Assembly: GCA_042701975.1 (NCBI GenBank)
Contig: CP170561.1
Span: 62,001-126,000, forward strand
DNA: 64,000 nucleotides
Reading direction: 5' to 3'
From: JAFALK01 sp042701975
GTDB taxonomy: Bacteria > Pseudomonadota > Gammaproteobacteria > Burkholderiales > Burkholderiaceae_C
The notes under the pieces were generated by a model. That model saw nothing but the letters and a program-made list of their open reading frames with translations, ran no database searches and was not told where the DNA came from. A program made the position numbers and the translations under genes. Shown here piece by piece: positions 1 to 7,565 of this stretch (position 1 is its first letter; the number at the start of each line of letters is the position of its first letter).

Positions 1-1
1 C

Positions 2-871
2 TCGGCCACCGACCTCGGCTTCACGCTTGGCCCGCGCATCAACGCGGCGGGCCGTCTCTCGGACATGACGCTGGGCATCGAATGCCTGCTGACCGAGGAC
101 TTCGCGCGCGCCACCGAGCTGGCCAAGCTGCTCGACGAGATCAACCGCGAACGCCGCGACATCGAGGCGGGCATGCGCGAGCAGGCCGAAGGCCAGCTGG
201 AGCGCTTAATGCCCGGCGGCGAAGTGCCGGCGGCGCTCTCCATCTTCGAGGAAGAGTTCCACGAGGGCGTGGTGGGCATTGTGGCCTCGCGCCTGAAGGA
301 TCGCCTGCACCGCCCCTGCTTCGTGTTCGCGCGCGGGCAGGACGGATCGCTCAAGGGCTCGGGCCGATCGATCGCGGGCTTTCATCTGCGCGACGCGCTG
401 GACCTCGTGGCCAAGCGCCATCCCGAGGTGCTCAAGAAGTTCGGCGGCCATGCCATGGCAGCCGGCTGCACGCTGACGGACGAGCCCGCTTTCGCAATTT
501 TTGACGCCGCCTTGCAGCAGGTGGCGCGTGAATGGCTGGAGCCCGAGCAGCTGACGCAGACCCTGCGCACCGATGGCCCGCTGCCTGCCGAGGCCTTCAA
601 CGTGAACACCGTGCAGCTGCTGGGCGCCGAGGTCTGGGGCCAGGCCTTCGAGGCGCCGGTGTTCTGCGATGCCTTCGAGATCGTCTCGCAGCGCATCGTC
701 GGCGAGAAGCACCTGAAGCTGCGCCTGCGCCAAGGCTCTGCGCTTCGCGAGGCGATCTGGTTCCAGCGCACCGAAAGCCTGCCCGAACAGGCGCGGCTGG
801 CCTATCGGCTCGATCTCAACACCTGGAACGGGCAGACCAGCGTGCAACTGATCGTCGTTGCCCAGGCCTGA
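2..871 (+). CDS. recJ: Single-stranded-DNA exonuclease RecJ, C-terminal part
   Basis: This is the 3' end of recJ; the 5' end lies outside the window. RecJ is a 5'-3' single-strand DNA exonuclease used in recombination, mismatch and base-excision repair. The reading frame is open from base 2 and begins with the conserved RecJ segment GFTLGPRINAAGRLSDM. It is followed by the DHHA1 part with GVVGIVASRLKDR and the GSGRSIAGFHLRDAL and KFGGHAMAAG motifs, then the C-terminal OB-fold. The catalytic DHH motifs must lie upstream of the window. The frame is intact to a TGA stop. An internal ATG at 65 is not a real start, because conserved RecJ residues precede it. Confidence 0.96.
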   Translation, partial: SATDLGFTLGPRINAAGRLSDMTLGIECLLTEDFARATELAKLLDEINRERRDIEAGMREQAEGQLERLMPGGEVPAALSIFEEEFHEGVVGIVASRLKDRLHRPCFVFARGQDGSLKGSGRSIAGFHLRDALDLVAKRHPEVLKKFGGHAMAAGCTLTDEPAFAIFDAALQQVAREWLEPEQLTQTLRTDGPLPAEAFNVNTVQLLGAEVWGQAFEAPVFCDAFEIVSQRIVGEKHLKLRLRQGSALREAIWFQRTESLPEQARLAYRLDLNTWNGQTSVQLIVVAQA

Positions 872-955
872 GCCCGGGCATGAACGTGATCGCGCGCGTG
901 GCCGATTTCACGGCTGGGGCCCTAACGTCACCGAACTGCAACGCACGACTCCAAC

Positions 956-1151
956 GTCGACGAGCTCGACGAGGTTGTTCAGCAGAACTCGCAAGCCGCC
1001 GCTGACGCCAGCGCTTGGCGCGGCTGTACGCACGATCGGCAGCATGACGCAGCAGAACGCGGCGCCGGTCGAGCACGTAGCTGCCGCGGCCAGCTCGCTC
1101 AGCCATCAGGCCGAGGCAATGAACGCGACGGTGCAGAACTTCAGGCTTTGA
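956..1151 (+). pseudogene. Remnant of a methyl-accepting chemotaxis protein C-terminus
   Basis: Two short stretches match the C-terminal end of chemoreceptors, but in different frames. At about 959-1012 one frame reads DELDEVVQQNSQAAADAS. From about 1026 another frame reads IGSMTQQNAAPVEHVAAAAS and ends with NATVQNFRL at 1151, which is the usual MCP tail ending in a VxxFRL-like sequence. The frame change and the absence of the HAMP, membrane and hairpin-tip regions show a decayed fragment between recJ and the next gene. The rest of the space between recJ and this remnant (872-955) shows nothing recognisable. The tail overlaps the 3' end of the convergent hydrolase gene by 11 bases. Confidence 0.6.
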
Positions 1152-1692
1152 GCAGCGCGAGCAGCTCGGCCGTGGAGCCCAGCTCGCCCAGCCGCGGGAA
1201 GATCCGCGCCAAGCTGTTCGCTTGCGCCTCGGCGTTCAGATCGGTCATCGCGTCGGTGGCAAAGGCGATGTTGAAGCCGAGATCGAAGGCCTGACGCGCC
1301 GTCGATTCCACGCCGATGCTGGTGGCGATGCCGCACAGCACGATCTGCGTGATGCCCTTGCGGCGCAGGAATTGCTCGAGCGAGGTGCCGACGAAGGCGC
1401 CCAGCTGCAGCTTGGTGACGAGGTGATCGCCCGGCTGCACGTCGAGCTCGGGGATCAGCACGGCCCAGTCGGGCGGCGGCGTGAAGTTGTTGACCTGCTG
1501 CGTGCGGCCGGGCGCGCGGCCGGCCACGTTGACGATCACGACAGGCCGCCCGGCACTGCGGAACGCGCGCACCAGCGTGGCCACCTGATCGATCACTGGG
1601 GCTACCGGCTCGGCGGTGGACAGGGCGACGATGCCCTTTTGCATGTCGATGACGACGAGGGCGGTGTTGGGGTCGAGCGTGGTGATCGGCAT
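1141..1692 (-). CDS. Isochorismatase-family hydrolase with Gly in place of the nucleophilic Cys
   Basis: A 183-residue single-domain protein of the isochorismatase-like alpha/beta hydrolase superfamily. The N-terminal motif ALVVIDMQKGIV carries the family's Asp, and TKLQLGAFVGTSLE carries the family's Lys. In nicotinamidases and carbamoylases the third residue is a Cys in a G-x-x-T-x-x-C-V motif; here the motif reads GIATSIGVESTARQA, with Gly at that position as in true isochorismatases of the EntB/PhzD type. No siderophore or phenazine gene is nearby, so the substrate is unknown. The ATG at 1692 gives the usual family length. The gene is divergent from the PHP gene at 1790, with 97 bp between them. 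Confidence 0.85.
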   Translation of the reverse strand: MPITTLDPNTALVVIDMQKGIVALSTAEPVAPVIDQVATLVRAFRSAGRPVVIVNVAGRAPGRTQQVNNFTPPPDWAVLIPELDVQPGDHLVTKLQLGAFVGTSLEQFLRRKGITQIVLCGIATSIGVESTARQAFDLGFNIAFATDAMTDLNAEAQANSLARIFPRLGELGSTAELLALLKA

Positions 1693-1789
1693 GGCGATGA
1701 AGGGTGGAGTTGGGGCTTGCGGCGATTGTTCCGCGTACGGCCCGCCGAGTCCTGAGGCGGGGCTTTGGCCACGCTCCTAGAATCGGGCG

Positions 1790-2674
1790 GTGATGAGCAA
1801 AGACATCCCAGACATCCTGAATGCCGACCTGCACTGCCACTCCAAGGTTTCAGACGGCACGCTGGAGCCCGAGGCGTTGGCCGCGCGCGCCCATGCCAAC
1901 GGCGTGGAACTGTGGGCGCTGACCGATCACGACGAGATCGGTGGCCAGCAGCGCGCGATGGATGCAGCGCTCGCGCTCGGCATGCCTTACCTGACGGGCA
2001 CGGAGATCTCGGTCACCTTCGCGCACAAGGTCGTGCACATCGTGGGGCTGGGCTTTGATCACAAGGACGAGCAACTGCTCGAAGGCCTGCGCGAGACGCG
2101 CGGCGGCCGCGAGCGCCGTGCGCATGAGATGGCCGAAGGGCTGGCCCAGGTCGGCATCAAGAATGCTTTTGAAGGCGCACTGAAGTACGTGGGCAACCCG
2201 GAGCTGATCTCGCGCACGCATTTCGCGCGCTTTCTGGTCGATGCCGGCCACTGCACCGATGTCTCCGAGGTGTTCCGCCGCTTCCTCACCGAAGGCAAGC
2301 CCGGCTACGTGGAGCACAAGTGGGCGAGCCTGGGCAATGCCGTGCGCTGGGTGCGCGAAGCCGGCGGCCTGGCCGTGATCGCCCATCCGGCCCGCTATGG
2401 CTTCACGCCCACCGAGGAGTACGCGCTGATCACGGAGTTCATCGCTCACGGTGGGCGTGGCATCGAGGTGGTGACCGGCAGCCACACGGCCGCTGAAGCG
2501 GTGCGTTATGCGGATACCGCGATGGAGTTCGACCTGCTGGCCTCACGCGGCTCGGACTTCCATTCACCGGACGAGAGCCGCACGGACCTCGGCACGCTGG
2601 ACCTGCTGCCCGGTCGTCTGACACCCGTTTGGTCGGCCATGTCCGACCGCGTGCATCACCCGGCGTCCGCATAG
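1790..2674 (+). CDS. PHP-domain phosphoesterase (YciV/TrpH, 3',5'-nucleoside bisphosphate phosphatase type)
   Basis: A 294-residue cytoplasmic metal-dependent phosphoesterase. The PHP signature is complete: DLHCHSKVSDGT near the N-terminus, LTDHDEIGG, a TGTEIS segment, VIAHPARY and a C-terminal GSDFHSP. E. coli YciV (Rnm, RNase AM) and its relatives hydrolyse 3',5'-nucleotide bisphosphates or trim the 5' ends of RNA. The next gene is a YciO homologue, as in E. coli, where yciV and yciO are neighbours, and this supports the assignment. A TAGAAT hexamer at 1778-1783 sits only seven bases before the ATG, so transcription may start at or very near the start codon. Confidence 0.9.
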   Translation: MMSKDIPDILNADLHCHSKVSDGTLEPEALAARAHANGVELWALTDHDEIGGQQRAMDAALALGMPYLTGTEISVTFAHKVVHIVGLGFDHKDEQLLEGLRETRGGRERRAHEMAEGLAQVGIKNAFEGALKYVGNPELISRTHFARFLVDAGHCTDVSEVFRRFLTEGKPGYVEHKWASLGNAVRWVREAGGLAVIAHPARYGFTPTEEYALITEFIAHGGRGIEVVTGSHTAAEAVRYADTAMEFDLLASRGSDFHSPDESRTDLGTLDLLPGRLTPVWSAMSDRVHHPASA

Positions 2675-2692
2675 CGTGCCCATAATGGGCGC

Positions 2693-3316
2693 ATGGCCCA
2701 GGTCTTCCACGTCCACCCCGACAACCCGCAGGCGCGCTTCCTCAGGCAGGCGGTGCAGATCCTGCACGGCGGCGGCATCGCGGCGATCCCGACCGATTCG
2801 AGCTACGCCCTCGTCTGCCATCTGGACGACAAGGCAGCGGCCGAGAGTCTGCGGCGCATCCGGGGCGTGGATGACAAGCACCACCTCACGCTGCTGTGCC
2901 GCGATCTCTCCGAGCTGGCCAGCTATGCGCGCGTAGACAACCGCCAGTACCGCCTGCTCAAGAGCGCCACGCCGGGGCGCTTCACCTTCATCCTCGAAGC
3001 CACCAAGGAAGTGCCGCGCCGCGTCTCGCATCCGGCGCGCCGCACCATCGGCCTGCGCGTGCCGGAGCACAAGGTCACGCAGGAGCTGCTGGCCCTGCTC
3101 GGGCAGCCGCTGCTGGCCACCACGCTGATCCCACCAGGCGAGACGGAGCCGATCAACGATCCCGAGGAGATCGAGGCACGCTACGACAAGCTGCTGCAGG
3201 TGATCGTCGAGGCCGGCGCCTGCTCGATGGCGCCCACGACGGTGATCGACATGACGGGCGAAGAGCCCGAGGTGCTGCGCCAGGGCGGCGGAGACGTGAG
3301 CCAGCTGGGCCTCTAA
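2693..3316 (+). CDS. yciO: YciO-type YrdC/Sua5-domain protein
   Basis: A 207-residue protein of the YrdC/Sua5/YciO fold, the family that makes threonylcarbamoyl-AMP for tRNA t6A. The length, the N-terminus with VHPDNPQARFLRQAVQIL, the GGIAAIPTDSSYAL segment, the PGRFTFILEA segment, and the neighbouring PHP gene all fit the YciO branch rather than TsaC. YciO has the same fold, but whether it carries out t6A chemistry in cells is doubtful. It lies 18 bp after the PHP gene in the same direction. A CATAAT hexamer at 2681-2686 just before the ATG may give it its own, nearly leaderless, transcript. Confidence 0.88.
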   Translation: MAQVFHVHPDNPQARFLRQAVQILHGGGIAAIPTDSSYALVCHLDDKAAAESLRRIRGVDDKHHLTLLCRDLSELASYARVDNRQYRLLKSATPGRFTFILEATKEVPRRVSHPARRTIGLRVPEHKVTQELLALLGQPLLATTLIPPGETEPINDPEEIEARYDKLLQVIVEAGACSMAPTTVIDMTGEEPEVLRQGGGDVSQLGL

Positions 3317-3966
3317 GCCAGGCCTTCCGGGCTCTCTCGAATGCCCAGCGCTTCGAGCTCGTCGGCCACCAGTTCCAAGCGCACGAGCGGGTTGTCCAGG
3401 GCCATCAGGCGCTGACGCTCGGGTGCCACCAGCGGCAAAAGCTCGGCCCAACGGTTGGCCAGCCAGCCGCAATCGTCCCAGTGGTAGGGCGGCTGGATGG
3501 GCATCTGCTGCGCCGAGCCGCCCTGCTGCATCGTGTGCAGCAGCCCCTGCAAGAGCGTGGTGAGACGCTGCAGATCAGGTGGCACGGGCACGGCGGCGTC
3601 GTCGGCAATCCAGTCCACCGCGCCGGTCCACAGGCCGTGGCTCATGCACTCGCGGCTCCGCAGCGCAAAGCGCCGACCGCCACGGGCCTCGACGAGCATC
3701 AGCCCCGGCTGCGCGGTCTCGGCATGGACCAGATGGGCCAGCGTGCCGACGTCCTGGAAGCGCTCGGTCTTGAAGCCTCCGCCGTCCTCCTCACGCTGGC
3801 GCACTTCGCCACCTTCGATCAGGGCGACGACACCAAACGGTGCCTGCTGCTCCACGCAGCGTTTGATCAGGTCCAGGTAACGCGGCTCGAAGATGCGCAA
3901 CCGCAGCACGCCGCCCGGAAACAGCACCTGCTGCAGCGGGAAGAGAGGGAGCAGGGTGTCTGCCAT
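3313..3966 (-). CDS. LON peptidase substrate-binding (N-terminal) domain protein
   Basis: A 217-residue protein made only of the N-terminal domain of Lon (PUA-like LonN fold), without ATPase or protease domains. The start MADTLLPLFPLQQVLFPGG and the following LRIFEPRYLDLI are typical of stand-alone LonN proteins. These are common in Proteobacteria, and their role is not established; a substrate-adaptor function is only inferred from the fold. The ATG at 3966 is chosen because the domain begins immediately after it; 26 codons of non-homologous sequence precede it in the longer open frame. Its 3' end overlaps the end of yciO by four bases in convergent orientation. Confidence 0.88.
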   Translation of the reverse strand: MADTLLPLFPLQQVLFPGGVLRLRIFEPRYLDLIKRCVEQQAPFGVVALIEGGEVRQREEDGGGFKTERFQDVGTLAHLVHAETAQPGLMLVEARGGRRFALRSRECMSHGLWTGAVDWIADDAAVPVPPDLQRLTTLLQGLLHTMQQGGSAQQMPIQPPYHWDDCGWLANRWAELLPLVAPERQRLMALDNPLVRLELVADELEALGIRESPEGLA

Positions 3967-4075
3967 GCGGCGATTGTGCGCGCCGACCCCTCGCGACCGT
4001 GCTGTTTTGAGTGGGCACTCTCTTTCATTACGCCGTCGGCGCAACGCTCATTGCGGCTGCGCAACTCAGCGCGAC

Positions 4076-4987
4076 TCAGCGCGTCTTGGCCGCGATCTTC
4101 TGCCGGATCTGCGGCAGCGCCGCCAGCGCGGCCTCGCGACCCGCCGCGATGGAGCGCAAGCGCGCACCGAAGTCCGCGCTGCCGATGCCGGCCAGGCTCG
4201 GGCGGATCACGACGTCGGCCTCGCGCAGTTCGTAGCTGTTGATCGAGCGGCCCATGATGGCCACGGTCTGCAGCAGCATGTGCAGGGCGTCGCTGGCGGG
4301 CTTGTCGGCCGGCGGTGAGGAGATGTCCACCGCGATCAGCATCTCGGCGCCCATCTGGCGGGCCGAACGCACGGGCACCGGCGCAACGAGGCCGCCATCC
4401 ACGTATTCGCGTCCCGAGATCGTCACCGACTGGAACACCGTCGGCACGCTGCTGGAGGCGCGCACGGCAATGCCGGTGTCGCCGCGGCGGAACAGCACCG
4501 ACTCACCGCTCGAAAGATCGGTGGCCACGATGCCCAGCGGGATCTGCATCTGCTCGATCAGCTTGCCGCCGACCTTCTCGCGCACGAAGCGGGCCAGGGC
4601 CTCGCCGCGGATCAGGCCGCGTGTGGGGAAGGCCCAGTCGGTGATGGCGCCTTCGTCCATGGTCTCGGCCAGTTGGGCCAGGTCCTTGCCGTTCTTGCCC
4701 GAGGCATAGAGCGCTGCGACCAGGCTGCCGGCGGAAGTGCCGGCCACCATGTCCACCTTGATGCCAGCCTCTTCCAGCACCTGGATCACGCCGATGTGGG
4801 CAAAGCCCCGCGCCGCGCCGCCACCCAGGGCCAGGCCGATGCGCGGCGGGACCGGAGGCTTGGGCGGCTGCGGCGGTTCGGGCTCCGGCTGCGGGAGCGT
4901 GGGCGTCAGCGGCACCGAGGTGCAGGCAGCGAGCGCGAACGAGGCAGACAGTTGCGCGATCAGGGCGCGACGGGAGATCACAGACAT
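4076..4987 (-). CDS. Patatin-like phospholipase, predicted lipoprotein
   Basis: A 303-residue RssA/patatin-type serine lipid hydrolase. It starts MSVISRRALIAQLSASFALAA followed by Cys, which makes a lipobox and predicts a lipid-anchored envelope protein. A Pro/Glu-rich linker follows. The catalytic core has the oxyanion loop GLALGGGAARGFAHIG, the nucleophile elbow GTSAG and the catalytic Asp in VDGGLVAPVPV. It probably hydrolyses phospholipids or acyl esters in the envelope; the natural substrate is unknown. The start at 4987 is preferred over the ATG six codons upstream because it gives a compact signal peptide with arginines near the start. Confidence 0.88.
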   Translation of the reverse strand: MSVISRRALIAQLSASFALAACTSVPLTPTLPQPEPEPPQPPKPPVPPRIGLALGGGAARGFAHIGVIQVLEEAGIKVDMVAGTSAGSLVAALYASGKNGKDLAQLAETMDEGAITDWAFPTRGLIRGEALARFVREKVGGKLIEQMQIPLGIVATDLSSGESVLFRRGDTGIAVRASSSVPTVFQSVTISGREYVDGGLVAPVPVRSARQMGAEMLIAVDISSPPADKPASDALHMLLQTVAIMGRSINSYELREADVVIRPSLAGIGSADFGARLRSIAAGREAALAALPQIRQKIAAKTR

Positions 4988-5090
4988 GGGTTCATTGTCC
5001 TGCAACCGCTCCCCGGCCTGCCCCTGCGAGACAGGGCCAGTCCTTCGTCGGTCGTCGCACGGTCCGCAGCGGACGGTCCTCGGTACCGGC

Positions 5091-5516
5091 TCAGCCCACT
5101 TTGTAGGTCTGTAAGTGGATGCTGGTTTCCGTCGTCCCGATGCCCTTGATCAGCCGCACCCGCTCCAGCACGGCCGCCAGCTCGTTGAGGCTGACCGCCC
5201 GCAGCTCGGCCAGCAGGTCCCAGCGGCCATTGGTGTCGAACAAGCCCGTGACACCGGGTTCGCCCAGCAGCATGGCGACGACCTCGCGCGTGCGGTTGCC
5301 TTCGACCGTGATGCTCATCCAGGCCACGATCTCGTCGGGCATGTGGTCGGGCCGCAGCTTGACGGTGTAGCCGGTGATCACGCCCTGGTCTTCCAAACGG
5401 GCGATCCGGTTGGCCACGGTGCCGCGCGAAACCTTCAGCCGCGCGGCCAGGGTGGCCACACTGGCGCGGGCGTCCAGCCGCAGCTGGCCGATCAATTGCT
5501 GGTCCAAAGCATCCAT
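5091..5516 (-). CDS. Lrp/AsnC-family transcriptional regulator
   Basis: A 141-residue Lrp-type regulator. Residues 1-60 form the helix-turn-helix (MDALDQQLIGQLRLDARASV, then LAARLKVSRGTVANRIARLE), followed by the RAM effector-binding domain with GVTGLFDTNGRWDLLAEL and IKGIGTTETSIHLQTYK. It is divergent from the ornithine cyclodeaminase gene at 5644, as amino-acid responsive Lrp proteins often are from the catabolic gene they control. It is therefore a probable ornithine- or arginine-responsive activator of that gene; this is inferred from position. A dyad ATTGA-N8-TCAAT lies 13 bases before its own start codon. Confidence 0.92.
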   Translation of the reverse strand: MDALDQQLIGQLRLDARASVATLAARLKVSRGTVANRIARLEDQGVITGYTVKLRPDHMPDEIVAWMSITVEGNRTREVVAMLLGEPGVTGLFDTNGRWDLLAELRAVSLNELAAVLERVRLIKGIGTTETSIHLQTYKVG

Positions 5517-5529
5517 TTCGGCAATTTAT

Positions 5530-5547
5530 ATTGACACTTTGCTCAAT
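5530..5547. promoter_or_regulatory. Candidate Lrp-family operator between the regulator and ornithine cyclodeaminase
   Basis: A perfect 5-bp dyad, ATTGA (5530-5534) and TCAAT (5543-5547), separated by eight bases. It lies in the AT-richer 127-bp divergent intergenic region between the Lrp gene and the ornithine cyclodeaminase gene. Lrp-family proteins bind such short dyads cooperatively, and closeness to the Lrp start codon suggests autoregulation. No experimental support; a short dyad can occur by chance. Confidence 0.4.
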
Positions 5548-5643
5548 GCAATGACTTTTCAAGCCATAACTTGCGCTTCTGATTGACGCGGGCGCCCCGA
5601 ACAATGGCGACAACGCCTTTGTAGGTAGCTCCGGAAGTCCCCC

Positions 5644-6687
5644 ATGACCCGATTCCTGTCCACCCCCGACGTCGCCCGCATCGTCCAGACACTCACCCTC
5701 CCCGAGTTCCTCCGCCGCCTGGTGAACCAGCTGGAATCCGATTTCCTGCGCTGGGGCGAGTTCGACAAATCCCCCCGCTCCGCCGCCCACTCCAAGGACG
5801 GCGTCATCGAGCTGATGCCCATCGCCGACGCCGCGCGCTACAGCTTCAAGTACGTCAACGGCCATCCCAGCAACCACCGCTTCGGCCTGCCCACCGTGAT
5901 GGCCTTCGGCGTGCTGGCCGATGTGGCCACCGGCGCGCCGCTGCTGCTCTCCGAGCTGACCCTGACCACCGCCCTGCGCACCGCCGCCACCTCGGTGATG
6001 GCCGCCCGCCACCTCGCTCGCAAGGATTCCCGCGTGATGGCCCTGATCGGCAATGGCGCCCAGAGCGAATTCCAGGCCCTGGCCTTCCACCACCTGATGG
6101 GCATCCGCGAATTGCGGCTGTTCGATGTGGACCCGGCCGCCACCGATCGCCTGGCGCGTCACCTGCAGGAGGTTGCTCCCGGCCTGAAGGTGACACGCTG
6201 CGCAAGCACGGCGCAGGCCGTGCGCGGCAGCCACATCGTCACCACCGTGACGGCCGATAAGAGAAACGCCACCATCCTGACGCCCGAGATGATCGAGCCC
6301 GGCATGCACATCAACGGCGTGGGCGGCGACTGCCCGGGCAAGACCGAGCTGCACCGCGGCGTGCTGGAGGCAGGCCGCGTCTTCGTGGAGTTCGAGCCGC
6401 AGAGCCGCGTCGAGGGCGATGTGCAGCAGATGCCGGCCGACTTCCCCGTCACCGAACTCTGGCAGGTGCTGGCCGGCCAGGCCGCAGGCCGCCGCTCGGC
6501 GGACGAGGTCACCGTGTTCGACTCTGTTGGCTTCGCATTGGAAGATTTCTCGGCTCTCAGCCTCTTGTTCGATAGCGCCCGCTCACTTCGCATGGGCAGC
6601 GAGCTGCCGCTGATGCCCGAAATGGCCGATCCGAAGAACCTCTTCGGTCAGCTGAGCATCACGCAGCTCGCCGATATGCCAGTTTGA
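5644..6687 (+). CDS. Ornithine cyclodeaminase
   Basis: A 347-residue member of the ornithine cyclodeaminase/mu-crystallin family, which turns L-ornithine into L-proline and ammonia with bound NAD. The N-terminal half carries substrate-binding segments (KDGVIELMPIADAARYSFKY and GLPTVMAFGVLADV). The Rossmann half has MALIGNGAQSEFQALAFHHL for NAD and an INGVGGDCPGKTEL segment. Length and motifs fit the long bacterial Ocd type rather than alanine dehydrogenase relatives. The divergent Lrp gene is the likely regulator. No other arginine catabolism gene is in the window. Confidence 0.9.
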   Translation: MTRFLSTPDVARIVQTLTLPEFLRRLVNQLESDFLRWGEFDKSPRSAAHSKDGVIELMPIADAARYSFKYVNGHPSNHRFGLPTVMAFGVLADVATGAPLLLSELTLTTALRTAATSVMAARHLARKDSRVMALIGNGAQSEFQALAFHHLMGIRELRLFDVDPAATDRLARHLQEVAPGLKVTRCASTAQAVRGSHIVTTVTADKRNATILTPEMIEPGMHINGVGGDCPGKTELHRGVLEAGRVFVEFEPQSRVEGDVQQMPADFPVTELWQVLAGQAAGRRSADEVTVFDSVGFALEDFSALSLLFDSARSLRMGSELPLMPEMADPKNLFGQLSITQLADMPV

Positions 6688-6745
6688 ATATAAGCACCTT
6701 AGAAGAAAATCGTTCTCAAATATAAGAAGACTTTCTAAAGTCCGC
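6687..6745 (+). promoter_or_regulatory. AT-rich leader of the cys operon with repeated ATATAAG motif
   Basis: The 99 bp before tauE are strikingly AT-rich compared with the surrounding sequence. They contain two ATATAAG motifs 32 bp apart (6688-6694 and 6720-6726), each followed by a run like TTAGAAG or CTTTCTAAAG. This is a plausible place for the sulfur regulator CysB to bind and for the operon promoter. The assignment rests on position and composition only. Confidence 0.35.
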
Positions 6746-6786
6746 CGCCTGGGCTCAAAAACTGAGCCGTTGTTCAGGAGGCAGGG

Positions 6787-7554
6787 GTGGACTTCACAGC
6801 AGTTGCAAGCGGATTCTTGGTCGGCGCCATCGTCGGCGTGACCGGCGTCGGCGGCGGCTCGCTGATGACGCCCCTGCTGCTGTCGGTGTTCCGCCTGAAC
6901 CCGGCCGTGGCCATCGGCACCGACCTCTGGTTCGCCGCCCTCACCAAGTTTTCGGGCTCAGTCGCCCACGCCCGGCACGGCCATGTGCTGTGGCGCATCA
7001 CCGGCTTGCTGCTGGCCGGCTCCATCCCCGCCTCCATCGCCACCGTGGCCGCCATGCACGCCATCGGGCTGACCAAGTCCACGATGAATGTGCTGACCCT
7101 GGCGCTGGGCATCGCCCTGCTGCTGACGGCCGCCTCGGTGGCCTTCAAGCAGAGCTGGCAGCCGCTGGCCCTGCGCCTGGAGCGCTTCATTCCCGAAAGC
7201 CGCAAGCCCGCGCTGACCATCGCCGCCGGCGCGCTGCTGGGCGTGCTGGTCTCGCTGTCGTCGATCGGTGCCGGTGCCATCGGCGCGACGCTGATCCTCC
7301 TGATCTACCCGCGACTGGAAGCCCGCCAGATCGTCGGCACCGACATCGCCCATGCCGTGCCCCTGACCCTCGTCGCCGGCATCGGCCACGCCACGCTTGG
7401 CAACGTCGCCTGGGCCCTGCTCGTGCCGCTGCTGATCGGCTCCATCCCCGGCATCTGGCTCGGCGCACAGCTGACCCGCAAGCTGCCCGACCGCGCCGTG
7501 CGCGCCCTGCTCTGCGGCTCGCTGCTGCTCGCAGGCTGGAAAGTCATTCATTGA
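6787..7554 (+). CDS. TauE/SafE-family sulfur-anion transporter, first gene of the cys operon
   Basis: A 255-residue inner-membrane protein of the TauE/SafE (DUF81) family with about eight hydrophobic segments and the family repeat VGAIVGVTGVGGGSLMTPLL, seen again in degenerate form in the second half as GALLGVLVSLSSIGAGAIGA. Family members export sulfite or sulfoacetate, or take up sulfur anions. Its place directly before cysI points to sulfite or sulfate handling. Translation starts at a GTG at 6787, backed by a strong ribosome binding site GGAGG ending five bases upstream. Only 11 bp separate it from cysI. Confidence 0.88.
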   Translation: MDFTAVASGFLVGAIVGVTGVGGGSLMTPLLLSVFRLNPAVAIGTDLWFAALTKFSGSVAHARHGHVLWRITGLLLAGSIPASIATVAAMHAIGLTKSTMNVLTLALGIALLLTAASVAFKQSWQPLALRLERFIPESRKPALTIAAGALLGVLVSLSSIGAGAIGATLILLIYPRLEARQIVGTDIAHAVPLTLVAGIGHATLGNVAWALLVPLLIGSIPGIWLGAQLTRKLPDRAVRALLCGSLLLAGWKVIH

Positions 7555-7565
7555 GATAACCCGTT

